DNA from: Isoetes taiwanensis
Lineage: Eukaryota; Streptophyta; Lycopodiopsida; Isoetales; Isoetaceae
Assembly: GCA_021234155.1 (NCBI GenBank)
Contig: JAJEKV010000004.1
Location: 19,015,164-19,079,163, forward strand
Direction of reading: 5' to 3'
DNA: 64,000 nt
In this document: one piece after another, positions 45,001 to 58,245 of the stretch
Numbering within the stretch: the first letter of the stretch is position 1
How the letters are laid out: the number at the start of each line of letters is the position of its first letter
The notes under the pieces: model-generated
What the model was told of the DNA's origin: nothing
The model's input: the letters and a program-made list of their open reading frames with translations, nothing else
The model's database searches: none
Position numbers and translations under genes: made by a program

Positions 45001-46018
45001 CGCCATCGTTTAGATTGCCACGTCAGCAATTTCATAAATAAAAATAATTTAATGTAAAAGCAAAACATATGTCATAAGGTGACATTTAATCTCTTATAAA
45101 TTTTTATAAATAAATGCGGTGCCACCTCACCTCTATATTAAATGCAATGCAATTTTTTGCACCTTCTTAAGCTTAAATCGAAGGCGGGATTTAAGCTTCC
45201 CGTATCAATCTGGTCAAGGCATGTGGTGCATGCATGCCCCCATGCATGCCCGTCATGCCCCTTCGGTCGAGTCGAAAGGCCAATTGTGCCACCTTATTTT
45301 TCTCAAGGGTGAGCGGTAGGGATTAACACCTATATTTAACGTGTTAGTGATGCCCACGTGTGATATCTTGTATATATTAGTGATATATATCTACATATAC
45401 ATATATATTCAATGTCCTCTGTCTGGTATTTCTTTTGCCACTTCTGTAATAGGATAGCCTTGAAGTTTTAATGTTAGGACCTGCACCAAAACTGTCTTGA
45501 ACTTGCCAAGATAGAGAAGCAAGGCTATTAGCCATGCCTGCACAAGGGTATAGAATACTTAGCCTTTAGGCATTGTTGCAGGCAGACCATTCTTTGTTGC
45601 ATAGTCAATTGTCATGGGTTTTTAGTTCCATGGTCCAAGTAAAAAATAATACCACGAAGGGAAAATCTACCTTATGACAAATGTTAAGTAAAGTTGATGG
45701 AGAATACGACAAGCCATTTAAAGGTGAGTAACAAAATACTTGGAGAATACAGGTTTTATTCATTTGCACATAAGGGCAGAGGAAATCATGTTTAAGTACA
45801 CGCATGCTTCATTAAAAGGACATTACATTTAATGTGCCATACAATGGACGACACGCATATAACAGGTATACGCATAATATGCTAGGGTTTCATTACCTAA
45901 AAATGTTCTAGGGTTCCAGAGCTAGCATTTCGCAGCCGATCTACCCAGCCTTGCATGACCAAAGTTGGATTTCGGGGACGATTTGAATCGGTAATAATAA
46001 GGGAAGGACACAGCTTGA
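45001..46018. other. Gene-free region with CATGCATG motifs
   Basis: GCATGCATGCCCCCATGCAT occurs near 45229-45250 and a similar GCATGCCCCTCATGCATGCC near 61818-61838. CATGCATG is the plant RY element, but two isolated hits in gene-free DNA prove no regulation. Nothing else is recognised. Confidence 0.35.
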
Positions 46019-46099
46019 GTGTGCCAATCGACTTTGAATCATGATCAATTCAAACCACGCTATTCTTGGTATGTTTCTATTTTTTATTCAATCTTGAAA

Positions 46100-46845
46100 A
46101 TGTGGATAGAGGGAGACGAAGAATTTGAGTTCTTAGAATCGGATAAGCTTGATATCCCTTCAACAGATGAAGGTGAAATAGATACTTTCCTGAAAAACCT
46201 TGAGGAACTAAGTATCGATTAAAGGCCCGAACTTTGATAGATCTGGCCAAAAAAAAAAATCGATCTGCAATTCACAAGCAATTTTCTGTCCCAAGGGCAT
46301 TCTTATCAGCCTGATTGTGGATGTGATAAATGCCTCCTACTTGAAGATTTCGCAAAGGTCAGACCCTGGGATAATGATCAAAAAGCATTACTTTGGATTT
46401 GCTCATGCCTCCCGATCTCTACAAGCTAAATTTGAAAGTGATTTCTTCTACTACTCTTACGATACAAGCATGCCTAGACCTAAGGGTTCTCCAAACAATG
46501 GTGCCACAAAATGCGAGCTTGTTTCAATCCTCAAAAATTTTGAGTTTGCTTGAATGAGCATGGCAAAGGCGATGGAACTCTTATAAAGGATATTTCTAGA
46601 GCTACTCTCAATGACATGATTATCGGGCTGGATTAGAAGCGAGAAGTGGCAAAGGTAATTGCCAAAAGAAAAATGGTGGAATACAAAGATACATCCCTAG
46701 CAGAAATCTTTGAGGACAACGGATCACATGAACCTTCTTGATTCTACTCCAAATATACTAAATCATGAGGAGATTGAAGATGATGAAGAAATCTTCGGAT
46801 TACGATGGCGTGCAACCTAATCGGGTTTCTAGATAAATGTTAGAA
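46100..46845 (+). pseudogene. First-gene modules of the recurring RT element (copy C)
   Basis: Plus-strand pieces: an acidic segment at 46100-46222 (DEEFEFLESDKLDIPSTDEG, ends LEELSID), then CGCDKCLLLEDFAKVRPWDN (about 46316-46375), then PRPKGSPNNGATKCELVSIL (46490-46545). Next are DGTLIKDISRATLNDMI, VIAKRKMVEYKDTSLAEIFE and the acidic end LNHEEIEDDEEIFGLRW near 46800. The acidic end, the CxxC segment and the GRP.G.PN start match, in kind and partly in sequence, the minus-strand copies at 32.0-32.7 and 37.4-38.1 kb. Several frame changes and stops are present. About 1.3 kb without coding follows (46850-48140), ending in ttacatgtag, so this part may be joined by splicing to the segment at 48141. 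Confidence 0.45.
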
Positions 46846-48140
46846 TCTTTGGATCTTATGCTAATCCTACCTTCCCTTTGATGATATTTTCTTGTTATAT
46901 TTTGCGGTTATATTTTCTTGATTATAATCTATGGTTTCACTTATATTGTTACATTCTCACATTGCTATTTTAGATTTTTCATTTGCTTGGGCAAAGGGGC
47001 ATAAACCAAGATGCTCCATTGCTTACGGCGTCCCTTACCTATTTACCTTTTTAAGCTAACTTAGGTCTTGGTTGGATGCAGTAACCGAGGGGCTTCTTTC
47101 AAAGAGCTTTTGAATTGGTCTTAAAGATTCTAGTCTATGAAGTTTTCAAAGAAAAACAATGTTTTATTTAGCATTCTCTATTTTCTTTGTTTATTAGTTT
47201 GTACTACAAGTGCAAATGGTATGATCCTCTCTCAAAAAAGATCGATTCTGCACTTCGCTACTTGCTCTATAGTTTTAAGTAGTATAAGTTGAGGTTTGGA
47301 GTATTTTGACTTTTTGCTCCAAAGTGTCCAGAAGTATATTAAAGTTGCAAAACTATGCATATTATGATAGCCATAATGGCTTTTAAAGTTTTGAAAAATG
47401 AAGGATCTGTTTTTCTTCAAAGTGTTGTTTCTTCTTTGCATGTCTACTTGGTGAATACTTGATTTTAAAACATCTTTGGAAGGTTATTGTATCATGATTA
47501 AGCATATTACAGGTTTATTGCATTGAAATATAATGAAATACAAGAGAAAATGATAAGGAACAACAGACCCTTAAATAACATTCAATAAAAATGTTAAGAC
47601 TACAAGCTAATGTTATATTTGGGACAACTCCTAGTTATAGATCATGCACATAAGCTAGTTGGGTCTATAGGTTCTAATATGCTTTTACCCAAGCCATTAT
47701 AGGCACGCAATAAGTTCTAAATGAACATTTGTTTGCTAGATAGTGAAGTGTTCCTATCTGTTAATGCAAAATGCTAAATATCTTTACTAATACAAAATGC
47801 TAAATCCTATCTCTGTTTCTTTGAAGGTGAAAGTAATAGTTCCTAGAATATAACTAGTTGACAAAAGTTTGCTATGTATAGTTAATTTACTGGCCATAGC
47901 CAGTGGTTCTCACGGGGCCCCCATGGCTTGACCATGGGCCTGATAAGCTTAGGCCTCTGGGAGGCTAAGCAAAACTGTTTTATATATTCCGTGACTTCAG
48001 GGAACTAGTTGTACTGGTTCTGGCCCTAGTGAGAACATACTTTTTTATATTCTACATAACAATCCACTTCTGTAAATAGGCTCTCGTAATAACTTAGAAT
48101 ATAAATATAATTTTTCCATTACTTACTTGTATTACATGTA
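46846..48140 (+). other. Intron-like non-coding stretch within the RT element
   Basis: T-rich, with stops in all frames, ending at an acceptor-like ttacatgtag before the coding segment at 48141. A GGGGCCCCCATGG...CCATGGGCC inverted motif lies at 47918-47943. The donor is not certain. Confidence 0.4.
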
Positions 48141-49766
48141 GGCTGCTGGCCACACTAATACTGAAGAAAATGCTCAACCAAAGAACAACCGCTCAAGTGC
48201 GGATATGATTGGTTGTATGAACTTAGGGAGATTAGCTCTGGCCGACAATGTTATGGTGGCACCAAACAAAGCAGTGCAATTGATTCTTGCCTGCATTAGA
48301 AAACCTGAACTGCACCAGCACTTCATCCTCAAGGAAAGCAACCTGGCTGAAGGTGATATCTCAGCAGTTATGTTTTTGGGCACTAACAATATCCTTGCTT
48401 TAGCATCAAAGTTCAATGAGGTCAAATATGACCTTGAAACCTGCACTGCTCTAATAGACGACACTTATGCTAGACTCCCCACTGCTATTTTTGAGGCCAC
48501 ACGTTGGATACACTATAATGTTCTTGGCGTTTCATTCAATGCTTAACTGCTCTAGAAAAAGCAAATGGCGTAAAAATCACTAATCCTCCGCTAAATAAAA
48601 ATACTGCTAGACCAGTCCCAAAAGCCACAGTCAATATATGCTATGATAATTGCCTCTTTGATCTACAGGGCCTAACTGATGAGGAGAAACGAACAGTTCT
48701 GGGCACTGACTTGCAGGTCGGTAACTCATTGGATGAACAAGCCCCTGATCCCTTAGATGACTACAAACTCAAGCAGTTGAACCTGGCTAATTGCTGTTGT
48801 TTCCCTATTATATCTCCAAGACTAGTAGAATCCCTGGGACAAGGATTTGACCATGCCCTATGGAAATCAAAAAATCTGGGAATTATTGCACCCCTCAATG
48901 AAGAAACTTGGATAAAGCTAGCTGGAATCACACCTGAAGAAGTGAGGGGGGCATACTATGATGCTGACAATCTCATAAGAAAAGTGGATAAAATGGAGGT
49001 GGATCTGCCATTTACCACTGCATTCTTTGGAAAAGAATGTGAAAAGGGTGATGGTTTTCTGATGGGACAAAAAGACCATATGGCAAAAGCAGAGGAGAAA
49101 AGAAATGATTTCTATATTAAGAAGATATGGAGAACTCATTGTCCTTACATAAAATGTAACTGCCAAAAATACACAAGAAAAAAGAATGATTGCATGGATG
49201 GAGGTATTAAATGGTTTGACCATGCCATTTGGTACCTGCTGAATAATCTTGATCTTTGTATGGCCTACTTTACTTCTTTGCAGCCCGATTCGCTTGATTA
49301 CCTTTGCTTTCCGTCTTGAGGCTATGCATCTTTGCTATAATAATAGCGTACATTGGTTTCACGAGGGTCGAAATCTTCTTATTGATATGACCAAAAGATA
49401 TGCGAAGATCAAGCTGGAAGACTGAACATGGAATTTGGTAACACCAAACTCCACTTGGTTCTTGAAAAGACCATCGAACCTATTAAATTTCGATTGGAAA
49501 GTCAAGCCGGTTACAACAACGGCTTTGAAGCTTCCACATCTAAAAGGAAGCAACCCACTGCTTCGCGAAGACAACGACATACTCTTACCACCCTCGGGTT
49601 TTAAAAACCGTGATCTTTGCATACTCCTAAGAGCAATAGTATAATTGATATCATTGACAATTCCAACTTTAGTGGAGGTGCGATGGTTAGGTTTCAAGAT
49701 CAACATTGCAGGGTCCTTCCGCGTCTTGAAGGGATACAAGGAAGCGGGATCGTGTTACGATCTAGG
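48141..49766 (+). pseudogene. RT-element polyprotein segment upstream of the reverse transcriptase
   Basis: After ttacatgtag the frame encodes NNRSSADMIGCMNLGRLALA, VQLILACIRKPELHQHFILK and IDDTYARLPTAIFEATRWIH. A one-base shift at about 48540 leads into LTALEKANGVKITNPPLNK, LTDEEKRTVLGTDLQVGNSL, LVESLGQGFDHALWKSKNLG, DLPFTTAFFGKECEKGD and a Cys/His-bearing HCPYIKCNCQKYTRK. The coding character continues through two further shifts near 49275 and 49427 (FRLEAMHLCYNNSVHWFHEG; LHLVLEKTIEPIKFRLESQ) to MVRFQDQHCRVLPRLEG at about 49730, followed by a possible GTACTT donor near 49767. I know no domain for it. Its position and reading direction make it the N-terminal part of the reverse transcriptase protein at 50153, as in other long Penelope-type proteins. 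Confidence 0.5.
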
Positions 49767-50152
49767 TACTTATTTCATATAAACATGTTTTTTAAAAAGT
49801 TTTGTTTAATATTACTTATGCATTTACTTCTATGTTTTGGTTGAGATTTTTGTACACTTTGGTTATATGACTACTAGGCGGAAGTACATGATCTTTCCAT
49901 TACTACCACTTCTTAATCAAAGGGAGTGTTCCCAAAAATACAAAACATACCCATTTTGAGAAACAGGGGTTGTATATTTCTTACACTATAGCAGCCACTC
50001 CAAGTAATGCGCTAGTTTACATGCTTGATTAAAAAGAAGAATATTCGAAAAAATCTTGGGGAAGATTGGATACTTTAACCGTAAAGAGAAGCACAAGATA
50101 TCAAATATGTGCATTTCACTTTCTTTTCTAAGTCCATGGACAAGATCGGGGA

Positions 50153-51595
50153 TTGATGAAGCTTTGGAGAAGCACTCATGTCGAGCCAATAAAAGGCGCA
50201 GAAATCATTTGTAAAACAAGGTTTGGATGGAGGTTTGTAAAGAATCTGAAGGGGATGCTATACAAACCTAGGCTAGTTTTTGCTAGCGTTGAATCAATAG
50301 TATGCCCTTGTAAAAACCCTAATCTTATCCAATTCATTGATCAGAGTACAGGGCATGTGAGAACTACTGATCTCAGGATAGTGCATAATAAAGCTTTAAG
50401 AGGTTGGTTGGAAATCGGACTGAACCACATACCTGACCACCCGTTTACCATTAGCACATTTCAATGTGAATTGGAGAAAACAATTGAGCAGTTTTTCTCA
50501 GTACATCGATACAGTATGCTCGAATGGACACAAAAAAGTATCCAGGATACTAAAGATTTGATCTTTACTACAGCTGTAAAAATGGCCAAAAATTATATTA
50601 ACAAAGAAAAAGTGCATCAGAAAAAGTTTATGATCAATGATCCGGATGTGCAGAAAAATATAAAATGGTTAAACAGTAACCTATATGTTGCTGGCATTGA
50701 TAAGGCTAGCAACAATCCATCTTTCATCTGCCCTGCTCATATCAGAGAAGAGGCTTATAAAAGGCTAGATAGCCATGACTTCTGTAGAATTGAACTAAGG
50801 GCTGAGGTTATCAAGGCTAGAGCTGCATGGGACATCCAGGAACTCATAGGTGTCTGGCCTCCCTATAGTGATGTCTTACCATACTTACTCAGTATTTTTA
50901 AGGCACACAAGAATGAGTATCGATGGATAACTAATGCACACAATACAATCTTTTCGTTGCCATCTAAAATTGTTGCAACAGGGCTTAAATTCACTCTTTG
51001 GAATTATGGCGAGGGTCATCCGGGAAGAATGTACAAGGTACAATGTGTTCTACAAAAAAAAAGTAAAGGGCATCATGGGTAATTAACTCAATCTATGATT
51101 TGACACCGCAATCTACCCAAAGGTATCCATGAAGTATTAAGTGGCCGACATCACAAAATGCTATGAGAACATACCTATCGAAGGTGATTTGGGAATTTGT
51201 TCTATAATCAGGATCTTTTGTTAGTATGGTTTGGCATAGCCAAAGGAAAAACACATTAATAATAACCTACGGTATTATCTAAAAGGCAATGGTGAAATTG
51301 AAGTAAATTGGTTCTACAAAAACCAGCGAGGAGCTAAATGGAATAAGCTTGATCGGGAAGCTCTTTATAAATCTAAATTAGCTTTGGTTACTAAGGAATT
51401 GCTATCTGAGGATGGGTAACGGCATATGGAAGCAAACAAAAGGAATAGCTATGGGCTTTGCATGTAGTCCTGGTTGGTGTAATGCCTATCTGGCATGGTT
51501 TGAATGTACCTTCATACTGCAACTACTAAAATCAGGAAAAAGGGAAGCGCCTTGGGCTTCAAACCAGTGAGCAAAAATAGTAAATCAAAGATCAC
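50153..51595 (+). pseudogene. Penelope-like reverse transcriptase, lacking motif C
   Basis: A 309-codon ORF (50153-51082) encodes GAEIICKTRFGWRFVKNLKG, a CPCKNPN motif, STGHVRTTDLRIVHNKALR, GIDKASNNPSFICPAHI and FKAHKNEYRWITNAHNTIFS. The last corresponds to the RT finger block 'PK.HK....RPI...'. The frame then shifts: VADITKCYENIPIEG (about 51144-51188) is motif A with its catalytic Asp, and GIAMGFACSPGWCNAYLAWF (about 51448-51507) is the motif B region with the GxAMG...P pattern of Penelope-like elements. The frame is lost near 51570, before motif C (the DD pair), and no GIY-YIG nuclease is seen, so this copy is dead. Stops and shifts at about 51082, 51220 and 51415 add to that. It reads in the same direction as the segments from 46.1 kb and probably forms one multi-exon element with them. 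Confidence 0.75.
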
Positions 51596-52250
51596 AGTAG
51601 TCAATCAAGCCACCTTTTGCAATGTAGTATCTGAGACTTGCAATGGCTTTTGATTTTCCATATAATGATGCTCTAGCAAGTTCAAATCAACTCTGCGTGT
51701 CAAATTGCAAGAGGAACTACATCTTGCGAGATGAACTTGTGGAGAGGAATATTGTATTGAATTGCTTTCCTGACCAAATTTTACCTTGATTTGGTATGCT
51801 TCGTTTTTGCAGTTCCTTGTTTCACGAGCGTACAATGGTTCAACACATCAGGTAGATACAATTTTCTTTTGCGCAATATGCATCCTCATACCACAATGAC
51901 ATAGTCAAATATACAATTATAACTCAACAAACAAATTGGATTGGAGCAATCAAACAGAAAGGAACAACATTTGATGATAATTGCAGTGAATGGCGGCTCA
52001 GCGATAGGCAAACATTTCGTGGTGGCTTATAAGACTATAGGCCAGGTTGTAAACGAGGTATAGCTTTCTTTCTATAAAAGCAATGTTTGACGTGTATGCA
52101 AAGAACATGAGTTGTTCATTGAGTCTTTTCCATTAAACAACATGAATAAGTTCTGGTAATTTGAGGTAGCTTAAGGTATAACAAACTAAATATTGTCCTG
52201 TCAAGCTCCATAACAGGAAGCAACTTCAGAATGCGAACAGATAGCCCTCA
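51596..52250 (+). other. Possible 3' end of the RT element
   Basis: Short coherent peptides (IAIDFPYNDALASSNQLCV; IITQQTNWIGAIKQKGTTFD) suggest decayed coding sequence following the reverse transcriptase, but no domain is recognised and the element's 3' terminus was not located. Confidence 0.35.
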
Positions 52251-55200
52251 TATGGGCTTCATATCTCTGTCAATCACAGTATTCTAGATATATACAAAGG
52301 AAGCATGTTTTCCAGGCCTCAACTTGTAATATCCAGGTTCAAGCTATCGAGGGGAGTGTCAAGTATCAAACACAATTCGGGCTTGGATGAAGTCAACAGG
52401 AGTTTGATCTCTCCGTCTATGACCCACTCTTCTCAAAATATAAAATCTTCTTACATTAAGCCCTTCAAAGGTGAAATCTTAGTTATGTACCAATAAGCAT
52501 CTCTCAAAAAGTCGTTTAATAAAGGCATCTTATGCATCAATAAGGAACTTCCAAAATCTTCGCTCTAACGAAGGTTTCTTTCATAACGTAAAAATAGATA
52601 AAAGCTGATCTGTAGATGATTAGGGTCACCCATTTAATCGAAAAACAATTAAGAAAAAATGTACTATATTTGCGCATGTAGGTGCGGAACAAGCATCTAG
52701 CAATTTTGAACCAATTACCATGTTCCAAATAGATACAAATTTCAAACCATGAAATAAGAACCCAAGCATCCGGGTAATTTGAATCAATTACCATTGTGCA
52801 TCGATAACCCCAGCAATCCCAAATTCCATGGCGCTTATGGTCTTCCAGCCAATTCCATAACCCGCAATCCCAAATCCATTGGTCCGTTATTGCATTGAAC
52901 CACCAGATTTTATCAAAAGGTGGTTGCATTGTCATTCATTGATTACCTTGCATTAAAATGTCATATGTTCAAAGGCTGCTTTTTCAGCATTACCCCCAGA
53001 AAATAAAGAAATGAGAGGCTCGGATAAAAAATTAAGTCAGAAAAGAAATGCAAAGAGTTATATTAGATACGCTTCCTTCAACTATCACGATATTAAAGTT
53101 TTAAAGCCTTCAAAAAATCTTTAGTTGATCCGTCGAACAAAAAACTGGATCCATTTTGCATCCACTGAAGTCTTTCAATGCGAAATCCGGTACTAAAACA
53201 TTTTGGATATTTGATTAGAATATTTAGATATCTAAAAGCTTTGAAAGCCCGCAAACATGATGAGGAAACCAACCACCCTATAAAAATTTGAGTCCAACTC
53301 CATGTAGAACGAATAGCACAACATGCCTAAGCATTTAAAAGATGCCAAAACAATAGCGCATAAAAGATCTGCCTTTTTATTGGGTCGCTACAATAGAAAG
53401 ATTGCCGATCTCTTCGTGATTTCTTAATTTCATTATCTGCACTTAAGAACATGGGCGGCCAAAAACCATTAAAATAATCAAAGAGATGCAGATCGCCCCT
53501 TATTCTAGAGCGAGGAAGCGAAAAAGGGATACGCACCTTAAAGGTTTAGTTTTGAATCAATCACACTTCCAGGCTCAAGAATAGCCCGAAAATCGTAACT
53601 CTTCAAGCTTCCGGGCAAGCAAAATAAAACAACTCTACAAATTTACACGTAATCAAACACGAAATTCCCGAAGTTTGGCATTACGCTTTCGCAATCTTTA
53701 GCGCAAGCTCCAAATAACCTAGTCATACAGTCAACCGCTCCCGCAAATAGGCAACGCATGAATAATCAAAGATGTGCATTACACAATCAAGACACAATAA
53801 ACAAAAACATGGTTTTACTCTAAATCCGGAGATCTACGAAAGACTTTGTAGAAGCCCTAGAGAGATGCCTTTTGTATAGGCTCTCCGAGCTTTAAACTGC
53901 TACAAATGTTCCCTCAAATGTGAATCCAGGGATATGATCTTCAATTGGCCACAAAACTCTATTTGTAATCAGTAAATGTTGAGCCCTTAAAGCAAAACAT
54001 CAATATGGACATGCAATGTATAAAACGGAAAGCCCGTTGTTCCCCATGTTTTTTAAAAATGGCTATGATATTCTTATCGAATGCCCGCATGATCTATATC
54101 TTTGAGTTACCCATGGTGGATTTCCCCCTAACTTGCGGCATTCATTCTCCATGTGATAGGCACCATTCATAATGTCCAACAAGAAGGTATGTAAAATGTG
54201 AAGGCTCTGAGCACGACTTTTTGCCTCATTCGCCACATAAACAAGCAAGTAGAGAAGTTTACCATATGACCCAGTTCTTCTACATGGTTCTTGTATAGGT
54301 ATCAATTAGTGCGTGTCAAGACTAAATCACCATCAGCCCTTCAATACGCCTATAGTTGAGTGGATCATCCTTCCAATTAGCTCAACATTTTCGCATTATG
54401 ATTAGGACCTCATTTGTGGGCTTTTTACTTTTTTTGCTATACTTGAGGTAGCTAAAACCATAATTATCATCTCAATAACAATCTCACATACATTGCCCTT
54501 GGCTACCAAACCATGAGAATGGCTGGACGAATTCAAAAACAAAGGGAGTGAATTGCTAAGGGCGTAAACCAATATTCAAAAATATTACTTGTGCAATTAT
54601 TATTTGGACATGGATGCTATGCGGCCCTTGCATTTGTAAGCGTAAATTGTACTTTGTTGTTTCACAATGGCAAAGGAATATTGACCTAACTCAACCCATC
54701 TTTCAAAACCTGCAAATAAAAATCCACACAAGATAAATACATGCTTGTTCGACAAGAATCTAAACTCTAAGACCCATAAACACAACCGCAGCTACCAAAA
54801 CCCCAACCGCCTTCCTCGAGAGGTGGTTATAAACCTATTCATCAAGGATGGTGTAAACTCCGGGAGGTGCAAGCGTAACTCCCATACAAAGCCCGTAGCT
54901 AAATCCCTCTCGATTCTCACGCCCGGCCGTAGCAAAAAAGAACTAAGTCAAATTTGGAGCAAAATTGTTGATAGCCATATCCATCTCAACAACCAATTCG
55001 TAACAATCTCGGCTTCTTCACAAAATTCTTAAGCAAAACACCAAAGATTGAGCCTTCATGCATGAGAGGATAAAAAGATAATGCTTAGGCAAGTTAAATG
55101 CAAAAGGAGTCGAAAGGCTGCTATCATGGTTCAATGGTCACCGGCTTCATATTCCCACCCCTTCCAATGCTTGCAAACAATATCTCGATGGTGATAAACG

Positions 55201-58015
55201 GCTAGTATATATTTATTCGTTATCTAAAATTCAGACATTGATTTTAGTCATTCCTTAATATGTAAGACTATTAAAAAAAAATACTCAATGCTCAACCATG
55301 CCCATTCCCAATGCCTCCCCTCTTCCACGTTATAATTCATTGGAACCGCTTTTCACCTCCATTAACCTGCATACACATTGCACAATCATGAAAAAGGATC
55401 ATTTTTAAAACCTCGTGGCTGGTCCGGATATGGCTAGATCAATGTCAAAGTTACATATCTTGTAATATAAACAAAGTCATTTATGCATTTCTCAAAAGGC
55501 ATGGTCTAGAGATGAGTCGGATACATGGCTCACATAATTTTGCATTCATTTTGATTATAAATATGACCCTACTTCTCAAAATCTGCAGCACTTTCTTAGC
55601 CCTCGCATTTTGCGCATGATACATGTTCAATAATGGACTTTACCAAAACCGCAAATCCATGATATGCTCATTGCGCCAGAATCGACTTGCATGTCTTTGG
55701 CAAGGTTGAGATCATAAAGAAGTGCAAGCTCATTGATGTGGCTAGTAGCCATGGTGTCAATTTGAACACGTTGAAGATGGGGTGGCACCGCTAAAAGATT
55801 TTACCATCAAGCTCTAGGGACCTGGCTTTGGTATCGCCAGAAGGCCAAATCTCCGGCAATGTCCTTAGGCTTTGACGGCCTTTGGGCTAGAGGAACTACC
55901 TGGAATGATCATAATGAGGACCTACCTCTCAATCGGTCGAATAAAAAATATAAGGGACGCTTCTTCTTTGATCATGTACATTCAAGACATGGCAGATGTT
56001 AAAGTCAGAATAAGATCATGACAAAAGAGGCAATATGAACCACCAATGGTGGAGGATTTGTTAACTCGACTTTAGGATTAGGTGAGTAGGTCGATGATAC
56101 CTCGTGATAGACCACGAAAGTGTGCTTAAATGTAGCTTTTGGCTCTTGGGAAAAGATGCCACCGAATCTTCATTGCACCCAACAACATATCCGCTTCACG
56201 TGTTTTGCACGATTATAAGAAATTATCTCAAAATGCCGTGATTAAGTAAGAGAGAACAAGAAGCCACAAACCACTTCAAGACGGCTAGAACCCTCCCCAG
56301 AACTCCATTTTTTCACTTCTATTTCTCGAGCAAATGGTTTTGCCCCTCAATGTCCAAATTCTCTCTTGCAAGAGGACCCCATAATTGTAGGAAGCATAAT
56401 TTTCTTACCATCTTATCAACAAGCCGTAATATACCGGTAAACGCCCATGAGATCCAAGTGCATTGCCCAAAGATACTTTTCATTGTCTTGCCATCTTTAA
56501 TATCCCTAACCCTGCAACTGGGTAACATTATGGTGAAATATTTATTGGCCATTCCAGATCGATGATCCCACCTACAAATCCAATTTCATACCTTCCAGCC
56601 CAACAATTGGAAGATTTTGAATTGGCAAGGTTAGAGATGGGTTCTCCTCGTTCTTTTCTCGCTTCCAAATAGACCAGCAAGTGCCACACCACCGTTTCTA
56701 AAAATATGAACGTTTGGTTTTAGTTTCCGGAGATAGTTGAGTTCGTGAATTAATGATTTGTACCAATACCTGTGAAGAACATTATACTTGGATATCATAA
56801 TTAAACATCCTATATTGTTTGCAGCATCATGTAGAAGCTTGAAAGCCCATTTGTTTGGAAGTCACATCTTAGATGACAACAATGTACCGCATGCTAACTC
56901 GAGGTCAACGCAGAATATGTAATACCATAAATTCATCAATAAGAGAAAGGTATTCCCTCCTCCAAGCCTTGCATGTCACATTCTCTAAATCAACATGTAA
57001 ATCAAGAAATTTTTATCATTGTTCGGAACATAGATGGACAAAGTAACTTACACAACGGGATTATCCCGGAGCCGCTGATTGTTAGTCCCAACATCTATCA
57101 TCACCGCGTAACCCTCGATGCAAGCTGCACATTGTCAAAAAAATCACATGCTCAATTACTACCTGCTTAAAGAGGTCTAATGACTCAATTCTTTCCGTGG
57201 TTGAATTCCGAAAGCAACATATAAATCAAGTTTCCCTATGGGAATTCCAACTCGGACTCCAAGATCCCCTAGGCCTAATACTCGCTTCCATCGGGTTACG
57301 ACAACGATATCCACCTAAAACCAAGGAACGGGTGGCCATGAATTAAAATTGGCACAGATTGTCTAGAAATACGCTTTTACGATAAATTCAATGAGGCATC
57401 AAGTTAAATAAATGCCGAAAAAGAATATGAGTCGGCATTCCTTTTCGCCACAAGACTTAAAACAACTTAATCATAACTCACAAGGGTATTTTATGGGTTC
57501 ACGTAATGCCCGATCCCATGGAAACGTAATAGGTGCCTAAAATCCCATCAAGTGTTAAATGTAAAGTCGATGACATCATGATATACTACATAGTTCGGGC
57601 AAGCTTGATTAACCCAGCTCTTTAGGACCCAATATTACCGAATTGATTGTCCGCCTGCAATTACCTCTGACCTATCTCATTATTTGAAATGTCGAAATTG
57701 ATATGGTCAATCACCGTGGCATCTCGATCCCGAAAAATAAAACATAAATGGGCACTATCATCTTCAAAGTAGTGCAACGATCAAGTAATATTGTTCCGCC
57801 TTGCAAAAGATTCATTAGCACGATGGTCAGAAGCACCCATGCACATGATACCAGATTTGTGAGTGAAATGGCCACAATAATCCGCATTGTTTTGACAGAA
57901 CTTGTCCACATTCTCCCACCTCAACTTCTCGAAAAACGCTTTTTCATGAACAATGGTCCTTTCAAACCAGGCCCGCATTCTCGCTTTAGAGCCGCCGTGA
58001 TCCCTCATTTATAGA
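52251..58015. other. Long decayed region without an assignable gene
   Basis: Mosaic of minus-strand peptide-like stretches, e.g. ARENLDIEGQNHLLEK region at 56319-56552, LELDGKIF at about 55800, and MRAWFERTIVHEKAFFEK with FCQNNADYCGHFTHKSGI at 57781-58008. G+C and codon-like runs suggest an old DNA element or gene remnants, but frames break within 80 codons throughout. I found no conserved motif, no RNA gene and no matching terminal repeats by eye. Confidence 0.35.
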
Positions 58016-58019
58016 CATG

Positions 58020-58245
58020 TAAGAACATAAATAGCACAATGAAGAGCAAGCATCATCCCCGGCCACAAACCCTAAGCCGCTTATCAACTAAAACCATAAC
58101 CGCATGCTTTATTGAATGTTTAGATGGCTTCAAGATAAGAACATAAATAGCACAATAAAGAGCAAGCATCGCCCGACACAACCCTAAGCAACCGAACTAA
58201 AAAAACATAACCGGACAAGTTTATTGAATGTTTAGATGGCTTCAA
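58020..58245 (+). repeat. 116-bp tandem duplication
   Basis: TAAGAACATAAATAGCACAA begins at 58020 and again at 58136. Each copy ends TTATTGAATGTTTAGATGGC. The copies differ by small indels in the middle (catcatccccggcc against catcgcccgacac). Confidence 0.85.

Noticed and set aside
45225-45262. RY (CATGCATG) seed-promoter element
   Set aside because: No adjacent gene is supported, and the motif also appears in gene-free DNA near 61.8 kb.
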